Both the position numbers and the translations under genes were made by a program. 16,192 nt of DNA from JAZDCZ01 sp046757925. Its GTDB lineage: Bacteria; Gemmatimonadota; Gemmatimonadetes; Gemmatimonadales; GWC2-71-9. Below, piece by piece: positions 1-6,949 of the stretch (positions within the stretch are counted from its first letter, which is position 1; each line of letters opens with the position of its first letter). Under the pieces are notes generated by a model. It was not told the origin of the DNA. It ran no database searches and saw only the letters and a list, made by a program, of their open reading frames with translations. The stretch is taken from positions 1-16,192 of the forward strand of contig JBHHZE010000063.1 in assembly GCA_046757925.1 (NCBI GenBank). The letters are read 5' to 3'.

Positions 1-2537
1 ATTTGCAGCACCCGCACATCTTGCCGCTGTTCGACAGTGGCACGGCGGGCGGACCAGACGACGACGCATCCGGGGACGCCGAACAAGGGCGAAGCATGCC
101 TCGCGAGTTTGGGCGAGTCATGCCTCGCTCCTTCCTCTACTACGTGATGCCGTTCATCGACGGCGAGACTTTGCGCGACAAACTCAACCGGGAGACGCAA
201 CTTGGCATCGATGAGGCGGTACGGATTACCTGTGACGTAGCTGACGCACTGGATTACGCGCACCAGCAAGGTGTTATCCACCGCGACATCAAGCCGGAGA
301 ACATTCTGCTGCACGACGGTCGGCCGATGGTGGCAGACTTTGGAATTGCATTGGCGGTGAGCGCGGCGGCGGGTGGGCGCATGACGGAGACTGGCCTCTC
401 GCTAGGCACTCCGCACTACATGTCGCCCGAACAAGCCACAGCGGAGAAAGATCTCACGAACCGATCGGACATCTACTCCCTCGGCAGTGTGCTGTACGAG
501 ATGCTGACGGGCGAGCCGCCGCACACGGGGTCCTCGGCGCAGATGATCATCTCCAAAGTGGTGACCGAAGACCCTCGGCCCGTCGCTGTTCAGCGCAAGA
601 CGGTCCCTCCACATGTTGCATCGGCGGTCCACCGGGCGCTCGAGAAACTTCCGGCCGACCGCTTCGTCTCGGCGGCTGCGTTCGCCGAAGCCCTCACGAA
701 TCCGATGGTCGGCGCCGTCAGTCTAGCGCGTCCCGTCGCGAACGGCGCGCAAGCTCGCGCACTCCGATGGCAGTTTGCGGTAGCTGGCGTTGTCCTGCTG
801 GCTGTCGGGGTGGTGGTGGGTCGTGTCTCGGCGCCGGCGGGAGGAAGCGACATCCGGCCCGCTCGGCTGGGATTGAATACACCCGAGACCGATCCCGTTG
901 CCTTTTCGAACGCACCGATTGCCGCCGTGTCGCCGGACGGACGATATCTGGTGTACGTGAGTGGCAGTGGCGACGACCGACAGCTCGTATCGCGTCCGCT
1001 GGAGTCCCAGACCGTTTCCCGAATCGCGGGGACCAGTGGCGCATCCAGTCCGTTTTTCTCCCCCGGAGGAGACTGGATCGGATACTTCCACAAGCACGGT
1101 ATTCGCCGGGTGCGGTTGACCGGTGGCACGCCGGTGTCAGTCGTGGATGACGCGAGCAACTTTCGGGGAGCGACCTGGTCACCGGGCGGAGAGATCCTCT
1201 ACGGGCGCGCCGGACCCGTTTGGCAAGAGCGAGCCGGTCCACTGTGGGCGGTGCACGCCGATGGGAGCACGGCGCCGCGTTTGGTTGCCGCTCCGGACAC
1301 GACTCGTAGCGTATGGGGGTTCTGGTTGCCAGATGCACTGCCGGACGGACAGCATGCGGTGGTTACATTGCTTGGCGCGACGCTGGGTCGCTGGCAGGGG
1401 ATCGCGGTCATCGATCTCGATTCGGGGGAGTGGAGCGTCGTCATTCCGCCACCCGCATTCGGCGGCCGATACGATCCATCAGGACACCTCATCTACACAA
1501 TGCCTGGGGGCGCACTTCAGGCCATACCGTTCGATGCCGGCCGTCTCGAGGTCACCGGGCCGGCCGCGACACTTGCCGACGGCGTGCACCGTTCGAGCTG
1601 GAGCATCCCGCAGTTAGCGATATCGCGTCAAGGAACACTGGTTTACATAGGAGAACAACCGCACGAGCTGGCCCTGGTAGATCACGATGGCGCCTCGAAT
1701 GCTGTCGCTGCGGTGAGCCGCATTTTCCACCATCCGCGGTTTTCTCCGGATGGACGTCGAGTTGCGGTAGATATCGCCCGCGGGGGTAAGCGTGACGTCT
1801 GGATTCAGAGTCTCGACCAGGGCACCTTGACGCGTGTCACGTTCGAAGGTAACGCCAACGACCCTATCTGGACGCCGGATGGGCGACGCATCACTTACGC
1901 GTCTGCGCAATCGGGGACGCGGGGCATCTACGAGACGAGCGCCGACGGATCTGGGACACCCGATTCGTTGTTGACGGTTGCCGGATCGAACACGACCGCC
2001 GGGTTTTGGACACCACGCGGCGATCGTTTGATCGCCATCGCCGACGCTCCGTCCAGCGGTCTCGATCTGCTGATTCTGGAAAGAGATAGCCCAAACGCTG
2101 AGCCGCTCGTCGCGACGCCGTTCGACGATGCGCACCCGGCACTTTCGCCCGACGGCCGGTGGCTCGCGTACGTGTCAAATCAATCTGGACAAAGTGAAGT
2201 CGTGGTTCGATCGTTCCCGAAATCGTCGACACAAGTACAGATCTCGGTCGCAGGCGGCACCGAACCCGTGTGGGGGCCAAATGGACGACAACTCTACTAC
2301 CGCGCCGCGGGGGAAACCGAAGGACCGGAGATGGTTGTCGCTCGTGTCGAGAGCGGACCCGACTTCCGCGTCGTGTCGCGGGAGAGGCTCTTTAGCGCCG
2401 ATCAGTTTGTGGCCGCACCGCCGCACGCGAACTATGACGTCGCGCCCGATGGTAGCGGGTTCGTAATGGTGCGAATTGCACGAGCAAAACGATTTGAGGT
2501 GCTGCTCAACTGGCCTGAGGAGTTGCACAGAAGATGA
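1..2537 (+). CDS. Membrane Ser/Thr protein kinase with TolB-type beta-propeller (5' end cut by window)
   Basis: This is a Hanks-type Ser/Thr kinase predicted to phosphorylate cytoplasmic proteins in response to something sensed outside the membrane. Only the 844 codons from position 3 are seen. The first visible residues are already the HPHILPLFDSG segment, so the P-loop and catalytic lysine lie upstream of the window, and the TTG at 3 is not a start. Residue numbers count from that codon. HRDIKPEN is at 93-100, DFG at 112-114, SPE at 141-143, and a single transmembrane helix at about 256-275. An extracytoplasmic propeller follows with repeats such as SPDGRYLVYVS (310-320), SPDGRRVAV and SPDGRWLAYVS, as in TolB/WD40-like domains. 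A 24-nt tandem duplication sits in the loop before FLYYVMP. The stop is 16 bp before the next kinase gene. The catalytic motifs seen are intact, so it is probably active. Its substrate is unknown. Confidence 0.9.
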   Translation, partial: LQHPHILPLFDSGTAGGPDDDASGDAEQGRSMPREFGRVMPRSFLYYVMPFIDGETLRDKLNRETQLGIDEAVRITCDVADALDYAHQQGVIHRDIKPENILLHDGRPMVADFGIALAVSAAAGGRMTETGLSLGTPHYMSPEQATAEKDLTNRSDIYSLGSVLYEMLTGEPPHTGSSAQMIISKVVTEDPRPVAVQRKTVPPHVASAVHRALEKLPADRFVSAAAFAEALTNPMVGAVSLARPVANGAQARALRWQFAVAGVVLLAVGVVVGRVSAPAGGSDIRPARLGLNTPETDPVAFSNAPIAAVSPDGRYLVYVSGSGDDRQLVSRPLESQTVSRIAGTSGASSPFFSPGGDWIGYFHKHGIRRVRLTGGTPVSVVDDASNFRGATWSPGGEILYGRAGPVWQERAGPLWAVHADGSTAPRLVAAPDTTRSVWGFWLPDALPDGQHAVVTLLGATLGRWQGIAVIDLDSGEWSVVIPPPAFGGRYDPSGHLIYTMPGGALQAIPFDAGRLEVTGPAATLADGVHRSSWSIPQLAISRQGTLVYIGEQPHELALVDHDGASNAVAAVSRIFHHPRFSPDGRRVAVDIARGGKRDVWIQSLDQGTLTRVTFEGNANDPIWTPDGRRITYASAQSGTRGIYETSADGSGTPDSLLTVAGSNTTAGFWTPRGDRLIAIADAPSSGLDLLILERDSPNAEPLVATPFDDAHPALSPDGRWLAYVSNQSGQSEVVVRSFPKSSTQVQISVAGGTEPVWGPNGRQLYYRAAGETEGPEMVVARVESGPDFRVVSRERLFSADQFVAAPPHANYDVAPDGSGFVMVRIARAKRFEVLLNWPEELHRR
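87..134 (+). repeat. 24-nt tandem duplication of a degenerate palindrome inside kinase 1
   Basis: Two adjacent 24-nt units (87-110 and 111-134) match at 18 of 24 positions and share CATGCCTCGC. They are translated as GRSMPREF and GRVMPRSF. Each unit resembles the better-preserved palindrome at 2845-2864 in the next kinase gene. The reading frame is kept because the unit length is a multiple of three. The units lie in the loop between the HPHILPLFDSG strand and FLYYVMP, where many related kinases have only a short turn. Confidence 0.7.
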
Positions 2538-2553
2538 CGACGATCGTCTCGTT

Positions 2554-4863
2554 ATGACCGATCTCACATCACGGCTCTCCACCGCTCTCGCTGGCCGCTA
2601 CGAGATCGAACGCCACCTAGGCGAAGGCGGCATGGCGACCGTCTACCTCGCCCAAGATCTCAAACACGAGCGCAAGATCGCCCTCAAGGTCCTGAAGCCC
2701 GAACTCGCTGCGGTGTTGGGCGCCGAGCGTTTCGTGCAGGAGATCAAGATTGCCGCGCGACTCAGCCATCCGCACATCTTGCCGTTGTTTGACAGTGGGA
2801 CGGTGGGTACAGGGGACGACGATATGTCCGAGGATGCCGAGCATGGGCGGGGCATGCCTCGCCCTTTCCTCTATTACGCTATGCCCTACGTCGAGGGTGA
2901 GACACTACGGGACCGATTGCAGCGCGAGAAACAGCTCACAATAGACGACACCCTGCGCATCGCCAAGCAAGTTGCCTCGGCCCTCGACTACGCCCATCGC
3001 CAAGGCGTCATCCACCGGGACATCAAGCCCGAGAACATCTTGATGCACGAGGGCGAAGCCATGGTGGCCGACTTTGGGATTGCGCTGGCGGTGAAGCAAG
3101 CGGGTGGGAATCGCCTGACGGAAACGGGACTGTCCTTGGGCACACCGCAATACATGAGTCCGGAACAGGCAACGGGCGACCAGAACATCGACGCTCGGAG
3201 CGATGTGTACTCCCTGGGTGCGGTGGTCTATGAGTTGTTGACGGGAGATCCACCGTTTGTAGCGTCGTCTACCCGGGCCGCAATCGCAAAGCTGTTGACC
3301 GAGCGACCGACCGGGATTCGGGTAATCCGCGACTCTGTGCCCGAACGGCTCGAGGCCGCCGTGCTGAAGGCGCTTGCCAAGCTGCCGGCCGACCGATTCA
3401 CGAGTGCCGCCGAGTTTGCCACGGCGCTCGAAGCCCCAGCTGAACCCTCCCCGCAAACCCAACGGAAGTCCCTCGTCGTTCTACCATTCGTGAACCGCAG
3501 CCGAGATCCGGAGAACGAGTACTTCAGCGACGGTCTCACGGAAGAGATCATCACCGATCTTTCGCAGATAAGAGCGCTCGGCGTCATCTCGCGCAACTCG
3601 TCGATGCGGCTCAAGGATAGGACCGACGACACCCCGACCATCGCCAAGGAACTCGGTGTGAGCCACGTCGTCACCGGCTCCGTCCGGCGAGCGGGCGATG
3701 CCCTGCGCGTCACGGCGGAACTGGTCGAGGCGGCGAGCGACACACCGGTCTGGAGTGAGAAGTACTCCGGCACCACGGCCGATGTATTCGGCATCCAAGA
3801 GGAAATCGCCCGGAAAATAGTCTCCGCACTCGAAATGAAACTCACCGATACGGAGCAGCGACAGGTCGCCGAGCGACCGATAGAAGATACGGTGGCGTAC
3901 GATTGCTACCTTAGGGCGCGCCAAGCGATGTACGAGTGGACCGCGGCCTCGCAGGATCGGGCCGCTCGCCTCGTCGATGAGGCCCTGGAGATCGTGGGCG
4001 AGAATCCACTGCTCCTTGCCACCAAGGGTCAGATCTGCTGGAACTATGTCAATGTGATGATCCGGCCGGAGGAGCGGTATCTCGATCAGGCGGCCGAATG
4101 TGCCACCAGGGCGCTGGCACTGGATCCGGACAACCACCTCGGCATCTTCGTACGCGGACTCGTCGCCGGTCTGAAAGGTGAAGTCGAGAACGCTCTGGCG
4201 GATCTCGGACGCGCCCGCGAGTTGCGACCGGGTGACGCCAACGTACTTACCGAACTATGTCGCTTCTCAAACGCTGCAGGGCTACGGGACTGCGGAGATA
4301 TGTTGGACGAGGTTCTCAGGCTGGACCCACTCACGCCAGTGAGCCAGCTCGTCATAGCTTATGACCACATCATGAACGGCCAGCTTCAGGACGCCGTGGG
4401 GCCGAGCCGCCGGGTGATTGAACTGGCGGGCCCGATGTCGCCGCTCCATATATACGCCGCCTGGGCGTTGGCGGGCGCGGGGCTCAGCGAGGAGGCGATG
4501 GAGGTGCTCGAGCGGGCGGGGACGAAACTGCCTAATACTGCCCAGGGATCGTGGGCTCTATTCCTCACGTATGCCCTCACCGGGAACGCCGAAAAGGCAG
4601 CGGCTCACGCAACACCGGAACTGACACGGGCAACCGGTTTGGTGGATTTTCTTGCCAGCACGATGGCCGACGCCTACGCCCTGATCGGACGGAACGACGA
4701 TGCGATCATGTGGACCCGGATCGCCGTCAGTCGTGGTTTCATCAACTATCCCTATCTGTCCCGTCACGATCCGTTCCTGGAGACCGTGCGCAGCGATCCA
4801 CGGTTCCAGGAGTTGATGGACGAGGTGAGGCTGCGGTGGGAGGCTTTGGTAGAACAGGAATGA
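2554..4863 (+). CDS. Soluble Ser/Thr protein kinase with TolB-like domain and TPR repeats
   Basis: This is a complete 769-residue Hanks-type kinase. An in-frame ATG at 2476 exists, but it lies inside the previous gene and would add a non-conserved 26-residue tail. The ATG at 2554 gives the family N-terminus MTDLTSRL...GRYEIERHLGEGG, so I chose it. The P-loop GEGGMATV is at 23-30, the catalytic lysine K45 in IALKVL, the alphaC Glu E63, HRDIKPEN at 154-161, DFG at 173-175 and SPE at 202-204. A TolB-like/FlgO-like module (KSLVVLPFVNRS...) spans about 305-430, and TPR-type helical repeats fill about 450-769. No transmembrane segment lies between kinase and sensor, so the protein is probably cytosolic, unlike its upstream neighbour. 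The TPRs suggest a protein partner. The gene starts 16 bp after the first kinase, which suggests co-transcription. The loop before FLYYAMP contains a palindromic insertion. Confidence 0.93.
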   Translation: MTDLTSRLSTALAGRYEIERHLGEGGMATVYLAQDLKHERKIALKVLKPELAAVLGAERFVQEIKIAARLSHPHILPLFDSGTVGTGDDDMSEDAEHGRGMPRPFLYYAMPYVEGETLRDRLQREKQLTIDDTLRIAKQVASALDYAHRQGVIHRDIKPENILMHEGEAMVADFGIALAVKQAGGNRLTETGLSLGTPQYMSPEQATGDQNIDARSDVYSLGAVVYELLTGDPPFVASSTRAAIAKLLTERPTGIRVIRDSVPERLEAAVLKALAKLPADRFTSAAEFATALEAPAEPSPQTQRKSLVVLPFVNRSRDPENEYFSDGLTEEIITDLSQIRALGVISRNSSMRLKDRTDDTPTIAKELGVSHVVTGSVRRAGDALRVTAELVEAASDTPVWSEKYSGTTADVFGIQEEIARKIVSALEMKLTDTEQRQVAERPIEDTVAYDCYLRARQAMYEWTAASQDRAARLVDEALEIVGENPLLLATKGQICWNYVNVMIRPEERYLDQAAECATRALALDPDNHLGIFVRGLVAGLKGEVENALADLGRARELRPGDANVLTELCRFSNAAGLRDCGDMLDEVLRLDPLTPVSQLVIAYDHIMNGQLQDAVGPSRRVIELAGPMSPLHIYAAWALAGAGLSEEAMEVLERAGTKLPNTAQGSWALFLTYALTGNAEKAAAHATPELTRATGLVDFLASTMADAYALIGRNDDAIMWTRIAVSRGFINYPYLSRHDPFLETVRSDPRFQELMDEVRLRWEALVEQE
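2845..2864 (+). repeat. 20-nt GC-rich near-perfect palindrome inside kinase 2
   Basis: The sequence GGGCGGGGCATGCCTCGCCC pairs with itself at 9 of 10 positions around its centre and could form a strong hairpin or a site for a two-fold symmetric protein. It is translated as part of GRGMPRPF in the loop between kinase strands beta4 and beta5. The same place in the first kinase gene holds two degenerate copies. It looks like a small palindromic element tolerated in frame, but a purely protein-level origin of the repeat cannot be excluded. Confidence 0.6.
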
Positions 4864-4889
4864 AGCCAAGACCTCGACCCAACCACAAG

Positions 4890-4961
4890 CTGTACCTGGA
4901 GATCCTGTGACGGATGTCGGCCGAGCAACTCTGAGTGACGGACCTTTGCTGGCAGGTACAG
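4890..4961. repeat. Separated 9-bp inverted repeat in the gap after kinase 2
   Basis: CTGTACCTG (4890-4898) and CAGGTACAG (4953-4961) are exact reverse complements 54 nt apart in the 209-bp gap between kinase 2 and the kinase remnant. No U-rich tract follows, so a classical terminator is not supported. I see no gene in this gap, which may be decayed DNA left by the rearrangement that produced the remnant. Confidence 0.35.
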
Positions 4962-5032
4962 GCAGAGGCCGAGAGTCTATGAGCCAATGGCGAATAGCCA
5001 ACAAAGAGTGATGAAAGCGAAACCAGCACGCT

Positions 5033-5061
5033 TCGACATTCAGGATTCTTTGTTCTATATT
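5033..5061 (+). promoter_or_regulatory. Sigma70-like promoter for the kinase remnant-sulfatase-cysteine synthase operon
   Basis: A -35 box TCGACA (5033-5038, 5 of 6 to consensus) and a -10 box TATATT (5056-5061, 5 of 6) are separated by 17 bp. Transcription would start near 5067-5069, only about 4-6 nt before the ATG at 5073, so the mRNA would be almost leaderless for the first reading frame. The local DNA is more AT-rich than the surrounding coding sequence. Confidence 0.5.
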
Positions 5062-5072
5062 TCGTGGTTCTG

Positions 5073-5456
5073 ATGACCGACATCACCGCCTGCCTCTTCG
5101 CCGCCCTTAGCCGTAGCTATGAAATCGAACGCTGCGTCGGCGAAGGCGGTATGGCAACTGTCTATCTCGCCGAGGACCTCAAGCACGACCGCAAGGTCGC
5201 TATAAAGGTCCTGCGCCCCGAACTGGCGGCTGTGTTGGGCGCCGAGCGTTTTGTACAAGAGATCAAGATCGCTGCCCGGCTCAACCATCCCCACATCCTG
5301 CCGTTGTTCGACAGCGGGACGGTCTGGCTCGATAAAGCTTTGGACGATCGCGACTCGTTGCTTGTAGTGACGAAGTCGATGCCGGGAGAGGAGTGGGGTG
5401 TCTTGAAACGCGATCCGCGGTTCAATGATCTGGTGAAGCGGATCGGATTGGAATGA
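5073..5456 (+). pseudogene. Remnant Ser/Thr kinase: N-lobe joined to C-terminal TPR-kinase tail
   Basis: This 127-residue frame begins like the neighbouring kinases (MTDITACLF...SYEIERCVGEGG). It keeps the P-loop GEGGMATV, the AIKVL lysine, the alphaC Glu in VQEIKI and the HPHILPLFDSGTV segment. At about position 5325 it jumps to WLDKALDDRDSLL...KRDPRFNDLVKRIGLE. That tail resembles the extreme C-termini of TPR kinases; the intact neighbour ends with SDPRFQELMDEV. The HRD catalytic loop, DFG, activation segment, TolB-like domain and nearly all TPRs are absent, so it cannot be an active kinase. The join is in frame and the stop is one base before the sulfatase ATG, so it is probably still translated and may couple translation to the sulfatase. 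I prefer ATG 5073 over the GTG at 5064 by homology and because of the promoter position. Alternatively it may now act as a small regulatory protein. Confidence 0.8.
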
Positions 5457-5457
5457 T

Positions 5458-6948
5458 ATGCGGAACACCGCGCTCGTAAGCTTCGCAACGATCGCGTTAG
5501 CGGCGGCATGTCAGGGTGGACCCGCCGGAGATGTACGAACCGGCACCACTTCAGGACCAAGGCCCAACGTCGTTGTTATCGTTGTGGACGATCTTCGCTG
5601 GGATGAGTTTGGTGCGGCGGGACATCCCTATCTCCAGACCCCCAACATCGATCGTCTCGCCAGTGAGGGGGCGCTGTTTACCAACTCGTTCCACGCCGTT
5701 CCGCTCTGCTCGCCCAACCGTGCAAGTCTCCTTACGGGACAGTATCCGTCGCGTCACGGGATCATCGACAACGTGGCGCGCAACCGGCTGAGCCACCAGC
5801 TGCAAACGTTCCCTCGGGCCATCCGGGAACACGGCTACAACACGGCGTTCATCGGCAAGTGGCATATGGGTAACGACCCGACACCCAGGCCCGGGTTCGA
5901 CTATTGGGTGGGACTTCCGGGACAGGGCCGGACGGTCGACCCGAGACTGTACGAGCGTGGTCGCCTGCACGAGGTCAAAGGCTACGTGACTGACATACTG
6001 ACCGATCGAGCCATTCAGTTTATCGAACGGGAGCGTGACGGTCCGTTCATGCTCTACCTGGCGCACAAGGCGGTTCATCCCGACGCGCGCCAACTCGACG
6101 ACGGTTCGATCGATTTGAGTCACAAGTCCAGCTATATCCCTGCGCCGCGACACCTCGGGCGGTACGACGACGCTGTATTCCAGCGTCGGCCGAACGTGGT
6201 TGCCTCGCCCGACGAGCTGACCGACAAACCTGCGCTCCGTCGTGCGCTCGCCTATCGAGCATCGGACGACATCACCAGAGAGTTCGGCGGCATTCTCGAT
6301 CCGGGGACGAGCGAGGAAACCATTCGGCGTCGCGCCGAGATGCTGCTGGCGGTGGACGAGGGCCTGGGGCGCGTGATGGCGAAGCTGGAGGAGCAGGGCA
6401 TCTTGGACCAGACGATGATCGTGCTGACCAGCGACAACGGGTTCTTCTATGGCGAACACGGCTTGAGTTTGGAACGCCGTTTGCCCTATGAAGAATCGAT
6501 CCGCAATCCGTTGCTCGTGCGCTACCCGCCGCTCGTCGAGGCCGGCGCAAGGATCTCGGAGTTGGCGCTGTCGGTCGACATCGCTCCCACCGTGTTGGAG
6601 GTAGCCGGTGTGCCGATTGGCGACGAGATCCAGGGTCGGTCGCTGGTGCCGCTCTTGCGGGGAGATGTGCGCGACTGGCGGCACTCGATGTTGGTCGAGT
6701 TCTACACTTACGAGAACCCGATGCCGTGGCTCATGGACATGGATTACCGGGCGGTACGAACCGAGCGCTACAAGTATATTCACTGGATGCAGCATCCCGA
6801 TCTGGACGAGCTGTACGACCTCGAGGCAGATCCCTACGAGATGCGGAACATGATAGACGATGCGGAGTCTGCGGGGTTACGGCGTGATATGCGTGCCGAG
6901 TTGGGCCGACTTGTACTCGACGCGATGGAATTGGGCGGTGGGCCCTAA
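5458..6948 (+). CDS. Secreted sulfatase lipoprotein (alkaline phosphatase superfamily, Cys-type)
   Basis: This is a 496-residue type I sulfatase that should hydrolyse sulfate esters, probably of a glycan, outside the cytoplasm. An N-terminal signal ends in LAAAC, so Cys18 is a likely lipidation site (alanine at -3 is slightly atypical). The metal-binding pair D44-D45 lies in VVIVVDDLRWDE. The sulfatase signature CSPNRASLLTG starts at C84, the residue converted to formylglycine in this family. GKWHMG (K134, H136), HKAVHPD (H207) and TSDNGFFYGEHG (D326, N327) supply other active-site positions. C-terminal family features include LYDLEADPYEMRN. Length is normal. A formylglycine-generating enzyme is required but is not in the window. 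The gene starts one base after the kinase remnant and ends one base before the cysteine synthase, so it is in an operon. The exact sulfated substrate cannot be read from sequence. Confidence 0.93.
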   Translation: MRNTALVSFATIALAAACQGGPAGDVRTGTTSGPRPNVVVIVVDDLRWDEFGAAGHPYLQTPNIDRLASEGALFTNSFHAVPLCSPNRASLLTGQYPSRHGIIDNVARNRLSHQLQTFPRAIREHGYNTAFIGKWHMGNDPTPRPGFDYWVGLPGQGRTVDPRLYERGRLHEVKGYVTDILTDRAIQFIERERDGPFMLYLAHKAVHPDARQLDDGSIDLSHKSSYIPAPRHLGRYDDAVFQRRPNVVASPDELTDKPALRRALAYRASDDITREFGGILDPGTSEETIRRRAEMLLAVDEGLGRVMAKLEEQGILDQTMIVLTSDNGFFYGEHGLSLERRLPYEESIRNPLLVRYPPLVEAGARISELALSVDIAPTVLEVAGVPIGDEIQGRSLVPLLRGDVRDWRHSMLVEFYTYENPMPWLMDMDYRAVRTERYKYIHWMQHPDLDELYDLEADPYEMRNMIDDAESAGLRRDMRAELGRLVLDAMELGGGP

Positions 6949-6949
6949 C

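Noticed and set aside
3..5. TTG as the start of the first kinase
   Set aside because: The following residues are the middle of the kinase N-lobe, so the real start lies upstream of the window.
87..134. CRISPR or other repeat array from the repeated CATGCCTCGC
   Set aside because: Only two adjacent in-frame units occur, inside a coding sequence and without spacers.
2476..2553. Upstream ATG extension of kinase 2
   Set aside because: It overlaps the previous coding sequence by 62 bases and adds residues unlike kinase N-termini; ATG 2554 matches the paralogue start.
4864..5072. Small gene between kinase 2 and the remnant
   Set aside because: Only short frames without homology-like features or ribosome sites are present; the region reads as noncoding.
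5551..6795. Minus-strand open frame of 414 codons opposite the sulfatase
   Set aside because: Antisense shadow of a gene with all sulfatase motifs; low-complexity Arg/Val/His composition and no plausible start context.
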